Source: Bostrychus sinensis
Taxonomy: Eukaryota; Chordata; Actinopteri; Gobiiformes; Eleotridae
Reading direction: 5' to 3'
Assembly (NCBI GenBank): GCA_020698575.1
Contig: CM036240.1
Coordinates: 33,494,711-33,558,710 of the forward strand
Length of the DNA stretch: 64,000 nt
Positions 1-12,260 of this stretch are shown here, one piece after another. The translations under genes and the position numbers were made by a program. Numbering within the stretch: position 1 is the first letter of the stretch; every line of letters starts with the position of its first letter. The notes under the pieces are model-generated. The model made no database searches and was not told where the DNA came from. It saw only the letters and a program-made list of their open reading frames with translations.

Positions 1-3000
1 GGGCGGAGACGAACTGCATGATGTGAAAGAGGAAATACTGTTGTTGATACAAAACTTGAAGTCGGAGTTTTCTGAAAGATTTTATGACATTATGACCGCA
101 ATCGAGCAAACACGAAAGGAGGTGGCTGAATGTGCAGAGAGGATGACTCAGGCGGAGGTGCGTTTATCCACAGTGGAGGACGAGCAAACAGGCTTCCAGG
201 CCACAGTCCAGACTTTAGAGAAGAGAAATAAACTCCTTCAAGAGAAGATGGTCGATATGGAAATGAGATCTCATCTAAACAACCTCAGGCTAGTGAATCT
301 CCCTGAAGGCGCTGAGGGCTCCAACACCTGTGGATTTTTGGAAAGTTGTATACCGGAGGTGCTGGACTTAAACGTAACGGGATTCAGAGGCGCTCCCGAG
401 AATGGTAAAAATGAGGTTTCTCAATTATAAGCAGAAAGATATGGTGATCAGAGCTTCCAGGTCGAAGAAAGAAATTATGTACAAGAATCAGCAGGTGAGA
501 TTCTACAACGATGTCGCCACGGAGGTGCACAAGCAGCGCAAACGGTACGACACCGTGCGCCAACAGCTGCGTAACCTTGGGCTGAGGCACGGCATTATCC
601 CACCGGCTAAAATGGTGTTAACATATAAGGAGAAAGTGTACAAGTTCAACACGCCAGCGGAGGCTCAATGCTTCATTAATAAGATCCAGGAGGCTACGGA
701 ATAAAGAATGGACTGGTGCAGCACGGCAAGTTTCTGTGTAACTTAGTTGCTATTCCTCTGGTAAGGACAGTGATGTTTACCTGATGTTTAAATTGTGATA
801 GGATAAAGCCCTGGCAATTTTATTTTTGTAAATGTACCTACCTAATTTTACTGCCACTTACTACACTAACGGTTATTTTGTTTTATATTGGAGCAATTGT
901 ACCTGTTCTAAAGGATACTTTACCTTATAGCAGCAGGAGAGGGTCTGGTCTTAAAGATTTATTTTCAGTGAAGCAGATCCTAGAGATCTGATCATGACAG
1001 CGGTTGGAAGTAGTGCATTACAGGGGACTACCCAGTTAGCTGGGAAAAGGGGTTTTGTTTTTATACAGTTCATTGTTCTGTTTAGTGTGTGTTCTAGTGT
1101 TTGCAGATTGCCCCTCAGATATGTTGACATGTGTAACTGTAATACTGACCTATGTTATAATTGAATGATGCAAAAAATGGTAATTAAGTGTACATCCTGG
1201 AATTGCAGAGGCTTACAGAAACCTAGGAAAATTAAGCAGGTAATGAACAAACTGAAAGACTTGGAGTCTAAAATTGTTTTTTTTCAGGAGACCCACACTT
1301 TAGAGGAGGAAAATATTAAAATAAGCAGACGGTGGCAGGGGAGTTTCTATCCGGCTTCATTTACATCTAGGGGCAGAGGTGTGATCCCACTAATTTATAA
1401 ATCTGTGCCTTTTCTGGTCACAAATGTTAAGGATAAATATGGCAGATACTTGATTATTCAGGCATCCCTTTTACATGAGACCCTTAATTTAGTAAATGTA
1501 TATGGGCCTAATATAGACGATGATTGTTGCCTTTACAAATCTCTTTCTTAGCCTCATCTCTCTCAGGAAAATATATTATCGGTGGGGACTGGAAGTGTGT
1601 TCTAGACCCTACCCAGGATAGATCCACTGGAGTTGACCAAACTCATCTTAGCAGTAGAGAGACTATCTGTGACTTTATGAAGGAGCTACATATGATACAT
1701 ATCTGGAGACATTTTAGACCTAGTGATATAACCTATTCATGTTATTCAAAAACATTTAACACATACTCTCCAACAGATTATTTTTTAATCTCAGCAGAGC
1801 TGCTGTTGAATATAACAACTTGTTTCTTCGATAGTACATTAATATCAGATTATGCTCCTTGTAATATAGCATAATCAAACAATAAGCTTGTTAAAGACCC
1901 CCGCAGGTGGAGCCTGCATCAAAAATGGCTTAAGGATTTTTTTCCCACAGCTGGTTTTTTTTAGGAGTTTTTCCTTACCGAGAAGGAGTGTCTAAGGACA
2001 GGAGTGTCCTGGGTCTGTTTAGTGTAGTTATTGTTTGTGTTGTCTGATTGTGTGTTTATGTTTGATCAACTGTTGTGAAGCCCTTTGAGGCGACTTTTGT
2101 TGTGATACTGTCACGATTCACTATGACCCAGAAGGACCACAAAACAGGTAGGTGAATTCAACAAGTTTATTACAATGTTAGAGGTGAAAGTAGTTGCAGG
2201 CTTTCAGTTGGAACCCAATAGGGAGATGAGAGATGTCACGCTGAGGAACACACAGGCTGAGGTACTAGCAGGCAGGTAGATAGGCCCAGGTACAAGCTGG
2301 CAGGCAGGCAGACTAAAGGAACTGGCAGGCAGAGTGGCAGCTGGAACCTGAACACAAAAGAAACTTGAATTAGTACAAAAACTCTGGCTGTGGAGACGCT
2401 CTGGAGCCAAGAAGTACTAACGGTGTAGCAGAAACGACAAACTGGCGAGGAGTAGTGGAAGAGCCATGCTTCTTATGCTGCAGCAGATGATTAGTGGATT
2501 GGAGCCAGGTGTGTCAGCAGCAAGACTTGAGAATGCCACGCCCAGGTAGGCGGAGTCAGACACACACAAAGAGGAGGGGGAGAAACAATTGAACTGAATT
2601 GAATGAAGAGTTTGTTAATTATATTGGGGAAAGAAAAGATGAATATTTTATTATAAATACTACACAAACTACAGCTAGAATCAGATGGGATGCTTTTAAG
2701 GCCTGTTTAAGGGGACTCATAATTTCCTACAGCTCATCAAAATCTAAAGAATAGCGCAAGAAATGGCAACAGCTAGAGGAAAAAATAAAGAAGCAGGAGC
2801 AACAGGTGATTAGGGATAAAAATTCTTCTGCAGAGAGAGAACTGTTGCTGTTAAAAGCACAATATAATAAGGAATCTGCGGTCACATTCAGCTATAAACG
2901 GAATTACAATTGGTCAAGTAGAACATAGGCTCTCATATGCAGACGACATCATTCTATTTCTCTCACAGTTAAATGGATCTATCCCCACTCGATTAAAACT

Positions 3001-3741
3001 AATAGAGGATTTTAGTCATATCTCGGGATATCTTGTAAACAAATCTAAGTCATCTTTATTGTTGTCAGTTCAAAACAGTAAATTAATTTACTTACTTAGG
3101 AATACAAATACTCAGATCAGATTTGAACATGATTGTCAAAAAAAAACTATGACTCTTTAACTAAAGAAATTACAGACAATGTCAATAGATGGATGCCTCT
3201 TCCTATGTCGCTCATTGGTCGAGTGAACATTTACAAAATGAATATACTTCCAAAAATATTGTATGTATTTCAGAATATTCCCTTGCCACCTCCTGCTAAC
3301 TGGTTCAGAAGATTTAAAAAAGTTGATTCTAACTTTTCTTTGGAAAAACAAACAAACTGATATTAGGCTGTCTTTACTCCACTTGCCTTACAATGAGGGA
3401 GGGCTGATGTGCCCAAACATAGTCTGGTACTATTGGGCAGCACAGCTCAGGTCCATTAGATATTATTTTGGTACAAATGTCCCCCAGTGGACAGAAATGG
3501 AATCTAACTTCTTAAGCCCGTCTTTACCCTTGTATCTTTTCTCTGATACAGAAGTTAAGTTGTTCAAGAAAACTAGTAACCCAATTGTTAAAAACATGGT
3601 CAATGTATGGTATAATGTAAAAAGGTTTATAAAAGAACTGGTTATTTTGCCACAGTTTAGTCCAATATGGGGAAACTGGGATTTCAGTGCCGGGAGAGCA
3701 GATGCAGTGATTAAGCAATGGGCGTTAAAAAGATTGGGGGC
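1..3741 (+). mobile_element. Defective Tx1/L1-like LINE, copy 1 (5' end outside window)
   Basis: This is a non-LTR retrotransposon relic. The first 700 bases encode a coiled-coil ORF1 protein of the L1 type, broken into two frames near 402-430. From 1165 an ORF2 apurinic-type endonuclease begins (CTSWNCRGLQKP, then FFQETHT), with a stop at about 1549. A reverse-transcriptase palm motif SYADD is readable at about 2933-2947. The fingers part of the reverse transcriptase is missing: the reading jumps near 2898 from the linker region straight to just before the palm. A nested insert interrupts ORF2 at about 1944-2604. Similarity to the second copy stops abruptly at 3741, before the ORF2 C-terminus. 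It cannot be autonomous. Confidence 0.85.
1944..2604. mobile_element. Nested repeat insert inside L1 copy 1
   Basis: L1 ORF2 coding similarity stops after WLKDFF and resumes at about 2604 (FVNYIGER). The insert begins and ends like a dispersed teleost repeat (a run with GGAGTTTTTCCTTAC, then a tail ATTGAACTGAATTGAAT). That repeat is itself interrupted from about 2109 by a roughly 480-bp block starting TGTCACGATTC and ending GAGAAACA, which could be a small LTR or another repeat. I see no clear target-site duplication. A related outer repeat lies at 32960-33270. Confidence 0.6.
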
Positions 3742-4060
3742 ATCTTTTGAAGTTTTATTACAGTGCAGCAGCATTAGCAGTGCACTAGTCTAGTGTCGAT
3801 CTCAGTGTGTGTCCTGATGAACAAGCCTCCCTCATCTGTAAGGCTGTAACCTCACTCATCTATCCATCCATCCATCTTTGTTTTAGTGCTTATGAATTAA
3901 AGTTAAAACAAAAACTTAGGGTACATTCTTTGATAAAGCGGCAGAGAAGTCCAGATTTGTGGAAAAAAAATGTTGTAATGACATTGTTTTGTATACAAAC
4001 AGTGTTACTAATAGTAATTACATAGAAAGAGTGTGAGATAGTTTGAAACAGCATTTAAGT
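3742..4060. other. Intergenic, no gene seen
   Basis: This AT-rich sequence has a short CATC run near 3860-3875 and no recognisable coding or repeat signature. It separates the truncated LINE from the solo LTR. Confidence 0.6.
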
Positions 4061-5534
4061 TGTAGGAGATCTGGACCACTGCTGAAGTTCTATCAAGGAT
4101 GGACATTCCTTTAGGAGACGAGAAGTCTGCGCTTACCCACCAAGGATGCAAAACAAAGGCATAAATCTGTCCTTTACGAACTGCAGACCAATAATAATGC
4201 CAGAAGAGGCCTCCTCTCTTCTCTGATAAGAACCAGAGGCCTGACACATTTCATCTGTTTAAAAGACTTATATGCATTAACATGTTACTTTACAGGAAAA
4301 TGTCATAGCTATGTTTTGTGCAAACTGTTAAATATAACATGTTTTTAAAGGTATGTAAATTGAAGTGGAGTAAGACACATTTCTTTTTATGACATTTACT
4401 TTGTGTCTAGCAGAGGTAATTTGAGCCCTCTCCACTATCAGGTCAGAGGGAAGAACCAGGGACACCCCTTTTACTCCAGTCTTATCTTGGGGTGCGGCCC
4501 ACATTCCTTAGTTCAGTCTTAGTTTCGTCTTGTCTTTGTCTCGTCTCCGTCTCTCCTTCGTCTTTTAAGTTTAATTTTTCTTTTCTTCTCGTCATTTTTG
4601 TTGCGTTAAGTTCACCTTGCCGGTGATAACATCTTTTCACAATAAGTCGGCCAAACTTTTGTTCGAGTATAATTTTTGTAGTTTATTTTGAAAAGCCTCG
4701 CGCCGCGCAACATCCGCAAGTTTTAACAACCGCTGCCTTGACCAAAGCAGCTAATTTAAGAAGTTATACTTCTAAAGTTTCGAATCGCTGTGAAAGGATT
4801 TTTATTTAATTTTTCATTCGGCATAAAAAGGGACATTTGCCATACTCTGAGACTTTGACGCTGCCTTACGCTGACAACAGCTAAACTCTCCCTGAGCGGC
4901 ATCACGCTCCTGTTCAACATAACGGGACACCTGGCGACTGGCTGTGGAGCTTGGAGGACACACCACGACCCGCAGCTTGGAGCTGGGAACGCCAACCCTG
5001 TGACACCCTGCGGCTCTAAAGGACAAAGAACAACATCCGAGCCCCTGGCCGAAACCGGAGGCTGGCTGTCGTCACCGCCTTCCCCTCCTGCACCGAGCGC
5101 CGTAAGATCAGTGTGGTTATGTATGATACAGAATTGGCACTTATAGTCTCAGAGTCTACTCCCTTATTCCTAAATTTCCAATAATTTAATAAGTCAATTT
5201 ATTACTTACTCCACTGCAATTCATCATTAGTTAATCAATAATTCTGCATAACGGTTCTGTTCATAATTACATTCCTTTCGATATTTACCTGTGCCTCAGT
5301 ACACTATTCCACCTTATTGTGTAAATAAACGTTATACTTAATCTAAATTAAGTTGAGTTTGGTGGTCTTTATCTATTAAACTGAGTCCCTCCTGGTCAAT
5401 CCTTCCCTCTTAAGACATTAGTTTAGGTGTTTTAATCTGCACGTTAGCGCAAGGCTAACTGGTACCAATGCGGAGTTATTACTCTTAATCTTTGTCTTAG
5501 TTCAGTGTATATATTTATATATATGTACCCTACA
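4061..5534 (+). mobile_element. Solo LTR of an LTR retrotransposon
   Basis: The element starts TGTAGG and ends CCTACA, which are exact inverted termini of the TG...CA type. It is flanked on both sides by the 4-bp direct repeat AAGT (4057-4060 and 5535-5538), as expected for an LTR integration. A polyadenylation signal AATAAA lies at 5324-5329 on the + strand, which suggests the orientation. There is no internal coding region, so this is a solo LTR. Its first 590 bp recur at 28798-29389 next to TAAR-B. The retrotransposon family is not identified. Confidence 0.75.
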
Positions 5535-5890
5535 AAGTGATTTTTAATTAAATTTAAATTAGATCAAAATGTCGTATAAAACTTAATGAAGTCAAGGTGT
5601 CTGCTTGCCTGCTTGAAAAAGTCACCGCACGCTACTGCTTTCTATCATTATTTTATGCACTTCTCTCTCCAAAAGTATAGAATGGCAGCAAAGGACTACA
5701 GCCTGCTGTCTGAGAGAGTTTTCAGATAACAAGAAATTATGAGCATAATAGGTGTATGTCTACAGGACTTGTTCTGTAAAGGACAAACTGTAAAACTGTA
5801 CAGAATGATAAGGACCTTTTTATTTTAGAATTTGAAAACCTTAAGTTTTGAAAGTTTAAAATATCTACTTTGTAATAATCCCTGCTACTA

Positions 5891-5981
5891 GTCAAAAGGA
5901 CCTGTGAGATTTGATGAAAGGGCTGGTCCATTGAGAACATAGGAAGATATATTAGCGTGAGACTAGTTCACCTCTGTGAGG
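5891..5981 (+). promoter_or_regulatory. Conserved 91-bp block upstream of TAAR-A
   Basis: The block runs from GTCAAAAGG to the base before the ATG. The corresponding blocks of TAAR-B, C, D and E are exactly the same length. It includes CCTGTGAGATTTGA, a GGTCCATTGAGAACA motif and an AT-rich GATATATTAG core about 40 bp before the ATG. It probably holds the 5' UTR and perhaps the core promoter. No transcription start is known from sequence alone. Confidence 0.5.
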
Positions 5982-7649
5982 ATGGAGGAGACTGTGGAGG
6001 CAGAACTTTGCTTCCCACATCTCAACAGCTCCTGTAGAAAGCAACAAATTGACCCAACTAGGCTTCTGATTTCTGATGTCCTTCTTTCTATTGCCTCTAT
6101 GCTCACTAGCTCACTCAACTTGTTGGTCATCATTGCTATTGCTCACTTCAGGTAGATATAACTATATGTTGAACTGTTTCAGTTGTGCTGTTGCAATGGG
6201 GCTAAGCATCTCTGAGTTATTGAGTACGAGAGTAATCCCTTCATAAGGTTTGACATGAAAGCTGCTTAGTTATTTACAAATGTTTTTTTCCATTAACTGT
6301 GATTTATTAAGTAATCACTTGTGTAGTGACTTCAGAGTGGAGGTAGAGTATTATAGTTAGAGTACAGTGTAGAAGGCAATGCCTACATCTTATTCTTTCA
6401 GTCTTTGGTGTGGTCTATAATGCAACACTCCAATAATCAATCTACATATTACATTGCTTTACCTGTATATGCAAAGTCCAAGAATATCATTGGCTAAAAA
6501 CTAAATGTTGTCAAGTCTAATGAGCTACAAAACCACAGTACAATTACACTGATAAACAGTATATACATATCGATGTAGTTACTGCACTATAGTTACCTGG
6601 ACTTTCAAACAGGTTTGCACTATTGTGCCAGTTGTGCCATTCACCCACTAACTGTCCGTAACATAGTGCAGCCATGATAGAAAAGTTACTGCTGTACATA
6701 TTGACAGTCAAAACAACCCAGACTAAACTCATCTTAATGATCAGAGGGTTTTCTATCTGCATGTTCCAACATCTTGTAAAACTCTCTGTTTGTTTAAAAT
6801 AAAATGTCTAAAACTAAAAAAAAATCTAAGCATGTTTCTTCTCTCTGCAGACAGCTTCATTCCTCTACTAACCTCATCCTCCTCTCTCTGGCTGTGTCAG
6901 ACTTCTTTGTCGGCCTCGTGGTGATACCAGTCGAGGGCCTCAGATGGAGAATATGCTGGACAGTAGGGGATTTTCTGTGTGCTTTGTATTTTTTATTTTC
7001 TAATATTACTGTAACGACCTCAGTGGGAACTGTAATTCTCATTTCTGTGGATCGGTACATGGCCATCTGTGACCCACTGCATTATCCAACACGAATGACT
7101 ATAAAAGTAGCCAGCATCAGTGTTTGTGTATGTTGGTCATATGCCTCTATTTATGCCATTTTCTTTACATTAGAAAACTTCAAAAATTTAGGCAAATACA
7201 AATCTTGCCATGGAGAGTGTGCGCTTCACTTCTCACCAGAAGTCGACCTAATCATGTCTTTTATTCTCCCAGTTAGCATCATTGTTGTGCTTTATACAAG
7301 AGTCTTTATTGTAGCTGTCTCTCAGGCCCGAGCCATGCGTTCTCAAGTTAAAGACATGACTTCTCGGACGTCCAGGAAATCTGAGATTAAAGCTGCCAAG
7401 AACCTGGGTTCTATTGTGCTTCTGTATCTTATGTGTTACTGTCCATTCTACTGTGTTGTCTGTTCTGGGACAAACATCACAATACTAGGTACTCCTCTCA
7501 TTGTTATTGTGCTTTCACTAGTTTTTCTAAACTCCTGTCTAAACCCTCTTGTATATACCTTGCTCTATCCCTGGTTTCGAAAATCGATTAAAATTATTGT
7601 CACTTTGCAGATACTGAGACCTGGATCATGTAATACAAAGATCCTCTAG
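5982..7649 (+). CDS. TAAR-A: trace amine-associated receptor, two exons, intact
   Basis: Exon 1 is 5982-6151 and exon 2 is 6851-7649, joined by CAG/GTAGAT and CTCTGCAG/A; the product is 322 residues. TAARs are olfactory class A GPCRs for amines at the plasma membrane. The short N-terminus has a glycosylation site (NSS, 15-17) and Cys10/Cys18. TM1 ends at the splice junction in the first cytoplasmic loop. Other landmarks are Asp74 (2.50), Cys100 (3.25), DRY 124-126, Trp152 (4.50), Pro197 (5.50) and the TAAR fingerprint NSCLNPLVYTLLYPWF starting at residue 284. Position 3.32 is Ser107, not the classical Asp; Asp189 is at 5.42. Position 6.48 is Tyr253 instead of Trp. The ATG is supported by the same start in all paralogs. 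A polyadenylation signal lies at 7737-7742. Teleost annotation would probably call it TAAR13c-like; I cannot assign an ortholog. Confidence 0.93.
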
Positions 7650-8284
7650 AAAGAGCCACTTCTTTTCCACCTAAAGTTAGGCTGTTGGTGAATTGTTAGA
7701 TTCAGTTTTATAATGATGTATGAACAAAAGATACACAATAAACCTCAAAAGTATTAGAAGCAGATAAAAACATGGCAACAATGCTTATAAAAATGCATAG
7801 AAAGAAAAGGCTGACTAGCAGCATGACTGAGTAATTAGTGCTGATTGAGCACAGTCAACACAAACCTCTCACAAGAAGCAGAGCACACATAATACAACTG
7901 AAGATCTGAAGATGTGTTTATCCAGCACACACCATTGTATACTTACTGGTCATTATATGTACTGTCTGTGTCCTGATATGAACGTTTTAGGGGCTTTAAT
8001 AATAAATAATAAACATTTTTTGTTAAAACATGTTTATGCTGTCCTCACCACACATAACTATGTGCTACTAATACAGCTAACAAACAAATATAAACAAGGC
8101 TTTGCACAAGGTTTGCTTTTCTCATTTGGAGATTCTGCTTTATGTGATTTATTTTTTGTAACAGCAACACACAGACAAAAACAAATATCAGATATACTGA
8201 ATGTACGAAACGCTCAAAATCTTCGATACATGTAGTGCATGTACGATGCTAGTAAGTTAACATTATATGCATAGTTTTACATTA
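7650..8284 (+). other. 3' flank of TAAR-A
   Basis: This holds the putative 3' UTR and downstream flank. The first 300 bases or so match the flank of TAAR-B at 28353-28690, including the AATAAA signal and a GAAGATCTGAAGATGTGTTT stretch. Reading frames here are not convincing as genes. Confidence 0.7.
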
Positions 8285-8424
8285 ACACTAGCCAACCCAC
8301 TTCCGGTTATGGCTACGAGCTAGTCACGTTTGATCCAGCTCTCTGCAACAATCCTGACAAATCCTTAAATTGAATACATTCAACGCTCCAAAACATGGGA
8401 TTCTAAGTTAATTTTGATGCAATA

Positions 8425-8991
8425 ATGCCTGGCCCTGGAAAAGCGGGCAAAGACAAGCCAAAATCAACCACACAGTCAAAGTTGACCATCTTTGGACCGC
8501 AAAGCGGGGAGCAAAATGCTAGCAAGGAGGCTAGTGAAGCTAATGGAGCGCTAGCACAACAGGGCGGAGACGAACTGCATGATGTGAAAGAGGAAATACT
8601 GTTGTTGATACAAAACTTGAAGTCGGAGTTTTCTGAAAGATTTTATGACATTATGACCGCAATCGAGCAAACACGAAAGGAGGTGGCTGAATGTGCAGAG
8701 AGGATGACTCAGGCGGAGGTGCGTTTATCCACAGTGGAGGACGAGCAAACAGGCTTCCAGGCCACAGTCCAGACTTTAGAGAAGAGAAATAAACTCCTTC
8801 AAGAGAAGATGGTCGATATGGAAATGAGATCTCATCTAAACAACCTCAGGCTAGTGAATCTCCCTGAAGGCGCTGAGGGCTCCAACACCTGTGGATTTTT
8901 GGAAAGTTGTATACCGGAGGTGCTGGACTTAAACGTAACGGGATTCAGAGGCGCTCCCGAGAATGGTAAAAATGAGGTTTCTCAATTATAA
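8425..8991 (+). pseudogene. L1-type ORF1, frameshifted
   Basis: The ORF starts MPGPGKAGKDKPKST, with a basic N-terminus followed by a long heptad-rich coiled coil (about residues 50-140), typical of L1 ORF1 RNA-binding proteins that trimerise. The frame ends after FRGAPENGKNEVSQL. The C-terminal nucleic-acid-binding part continues in a second frame to 9265 (RFLNYKQKDMVIRASRSK and onward). The break lies in the short overlap at 8963-8991 and is identical in the first copy. Confidence 0.75.
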
Positions 8992-10504
8992 GCAGAAAGA
9001 TATGGTGATCAGAGCTTCCAGGTCGAAGAAAGAAATTATGTACAAGAATCAGCAGGTGAGATTCTACAACGATGTCGCCACGGAGGTGCACAAGCAGCGC
9101 AAACGGTACGACACCGTGCGCCAACAGCTGCGTAACCTTGGGCTGAGGCACGGCATTATCCCACCGGCTAAAATGGTGTTAACATATAAGGAGAAAGTGT
9201 ACAAGTTCAACACGCCAGCGGAGGCTCAATGCTTCATTAATAAGATCCAGGAGGCTACGGAATAAAGAATGGACTGGTGCAGCACGGCAAGTTTCTGTGT
9301 AACTTAGTTGCTATTCCTCTGGTAAGGACAGTGATGTTTACCTGATGTTTAAATTGTGATAGGATAAAGCCCTGGCAATTTTATTTTTGTAAATGTACCT
9401 ACCTAATTTTACTGCCACTTACTACACTAACGGTTATTTTGTTTTATATTGGAGCAATTGTACCTGTTCTAAAGGATACTTTACCTTATAGCAGCAGGAG
9501 AGGGTCTGGTCTTAAAGATTTATTTTCAGTGAAGCAGATCCTAGAGATCTGATCATGACAGCGGTTGGAAGTAGTGCATTACAGGGGACTACCCAGTTAG
9601 CTGGGAAAAGGGGTTTTGTTTTTATACAGTTCATTGTTCTGTTTAGTGTGTGTTCTAGTGTTTGCAGATTGCCCCTCAGATATGTTGACATGTGTAACTG
9701 TAATACTGACCTATGTTATAATTGAATGATGCAAAAAATGGTAATTAAGTGTACATCCTGGAATTGCAGAGGCTTACAGAAACCTAGGAAAATTAAGCAG
9801 GTAATGAACAAACTGAAAGACTTGGAGTCTAAAATTGTTTTTTTTCAGGAGACCCACACTTTAGAGGAGGAAAATATTAAAATAAGCAGACGGTGGCAGG
9901 GGAGTTTCTATCCGGCTTCATTTACATCTAGGGGCAGAGGTGTGATCCCACTAATTTATAAATCTGTGCCTTTTCTGGTCACAAATGTTAAGGATAAATA
10001 TGGCAGATACTTGATTATTCAGGCATCCCTTTTACATGAGACCCTTAATTTAGTAAATGTATATGGGCCTAATATAGACGATGATTGTTGCCTTTACAAA
10101 TCTCTTTCTTAGCCTCATCTCTCTCAGGAAAATATATTATCGGTGGGGACTGGAAGTGTGTTCTAGACCCTACCCAGGATAGATCCACTGGAGTTGACCA
10201 AACTCATCTTAGCAGTAGAGAGACTATCTGTGACTTTATGAAGGAGCTACATATGATACATATCTGGAGACATTTTAGACCTAGTGATATAACCTATTCA
10301 TGTTATTCAAAAACATTTAACACATACTCTCCAACAGATTATTTTTTAATCTCAGCAGAGCTGCTGTTGAATATAACAACTTGTTTCTTCGATAGTACAT
10401 TAATATCAGATTATGCTCCTTGTAATATAGCATAATCAAACAATAAGCTTGTTAAAGACCCCCGCAGGTGGGGCCTGCATCAAAAATGGCTTAAGGATTT
10501 TTTT

Positions 10505-11109
10505 CCCACAGCTGGGTTTTTTAGCAGTTTTTCCTTACCAAGAAGGAGTGTCTAAGGACAGGAGTGTCCTGGGTCTGTGTAATGTAGTTATTGTTTGTGT
10601 TGTCTGATTGTGTGTTTATGTTTGATCAACTGTTGTGAAGCCCACAAAACAGGTAGGTGAATTCAACAAGTTTATTACAATGTTAGAGGTGAAAGTAGTT
10701 GCAGGCTTTCAGTTGGAACCCAATAGGGAGATGAGAGATGTCACGCTGAGGAACACACAGGCTGAGGTACTAGCAGGCAGGTAGATAGGCCCAGGTACAA
10801 GCTGGCAGGCAGGCAGACTAAAGGAACTGGCAGGCAGAGTGGCAGCTGGAACCTGAACACAAAAGAAACTTGAATTAGTACAAAAACTCTGGCTGTGGAG
10901 ATGCTCTGGAGCCAAGAATTACTAACGGTGTAGCAGAAACGACAAACTGGCGAGGAGTAGTGGAAGAGCCATGCTTCTTATGCTGCAGCACATGATTAGT
11001 GGATTGGAGCCAGGTGTGTCAGCAGCAAGACTTGAGAATACCACGCCCAGGTAGGCGGAGTCAGACACACACAAAGAGGAGGGGGAGAAACAATTGAACT
11101 GAATTGAAT
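10505..11109. mobile_element. Nested repeat insert inside L1 copy 2
   Basis: This is the same composite insert, at the same ORF2 position, as 1944-2604 in copy 1. It is 56 bp shorter because the sequence after GAAGCCC is missing. A shared insertion site points to common descent of the two L1 copies. Confidence 0.6.
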
Positions 11110-12260
11110 GAAGAGTTTGTTAATTATATTGGGGAAAGAAAAGATTAATATTTTATTATAAATACTACACAAACTACAGCTAGAATCAGATGGGATGCTT
11201 TTAAGGCCTGTTTAAGGGGACTCATAATTTCCTAAAGCTCATCAAAATCTAAAGAATAGCGCAAGAAATGGCAACAGCTAGAGGAAAAAATAAAGAAGCA
11301 GGAGCAACAGGTGATTAGGGATAAAAATTCTTCTGCAGAGAGAGAACTGTTGCTGTTAAAAGCACAATATAATAAGGAATCTGCGGTCACATTCAGCTAT
11401 AAACGGAATTACAATTGGTCAAGTAGAACATAGGCTCTCATATGCAGACGACATCATTCTATTTCTCTCACAGTTAAATGGATCTATCCCCACTCGATTA
11501 AAACTAATAGAGGATTTTAGTCATATCTCGGGATATCTTGTAAACAAATCTAAGTCATCTTTATTGTTGTCAGTTCAAAACAGTAAATTAATTTACTTAC
11601 TTAGGAATACAAATACTCAGATCAGATTTGAACATGATTGTCAAAAAAAAACTATGACTCTTTAACTAAAGAAATTACAGACAATGTCAATAGATGGATG
11701 CCTCTTCCTATGTCGCTCATTGGTCGAGTGAACATTTACAAAATGAATATACTTCCAAAAATATTGTATGTATTTCAGAATATTCCCTTGCCACCTCCTG
11801 CTAACTGGTTCAGAAGATTTAAAAAAGTTGATTCTAACTTTTCTGTGGAAAAACAAACAAACTGATAATAGGCTGTCTTTACTCCACTTGCCTTACAATG
11901 AGGGAGGGCTGATGTGCCCAAACATAGTCTGGTACTATTGGGCAGCACAGCTCAGGTCCATTAGATATTATTTTGATATAAAAAATACCCCCCCAGTGGA
12001 CAGAAATGGAATCTAACTTCTTAAGCCCATCTTTACCCTTGTATCTTTTCTCTGATACAGAAGTTAAGTTGTTCAAGAAAACTAGTAACCCAATTGTTAA
12101 AAACATGGTCAATGTATGGTATAATGTAAAAAGGTTTATAAAAGAACTGGTTATTTTGCCACAGTTTAGTCCAATATGGGGAAACTGGGATTTCAGTGCC
12201 GGGAGAGCAGATGCAGTGATTAAGCAATGGGCGTTAAAAGGATTGGGGAAAGTTCTAGAC

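Noticed and set aside
6804..6850. Extension of TAAR-A exon 2 upstream to an ATG at 6804
   Set aside because: This stretch is intron: a pyrimidine-rich acceptor CTCTCTGCAG ends at 6850 and all paralogs splice at the same place from a conserved exon 1.
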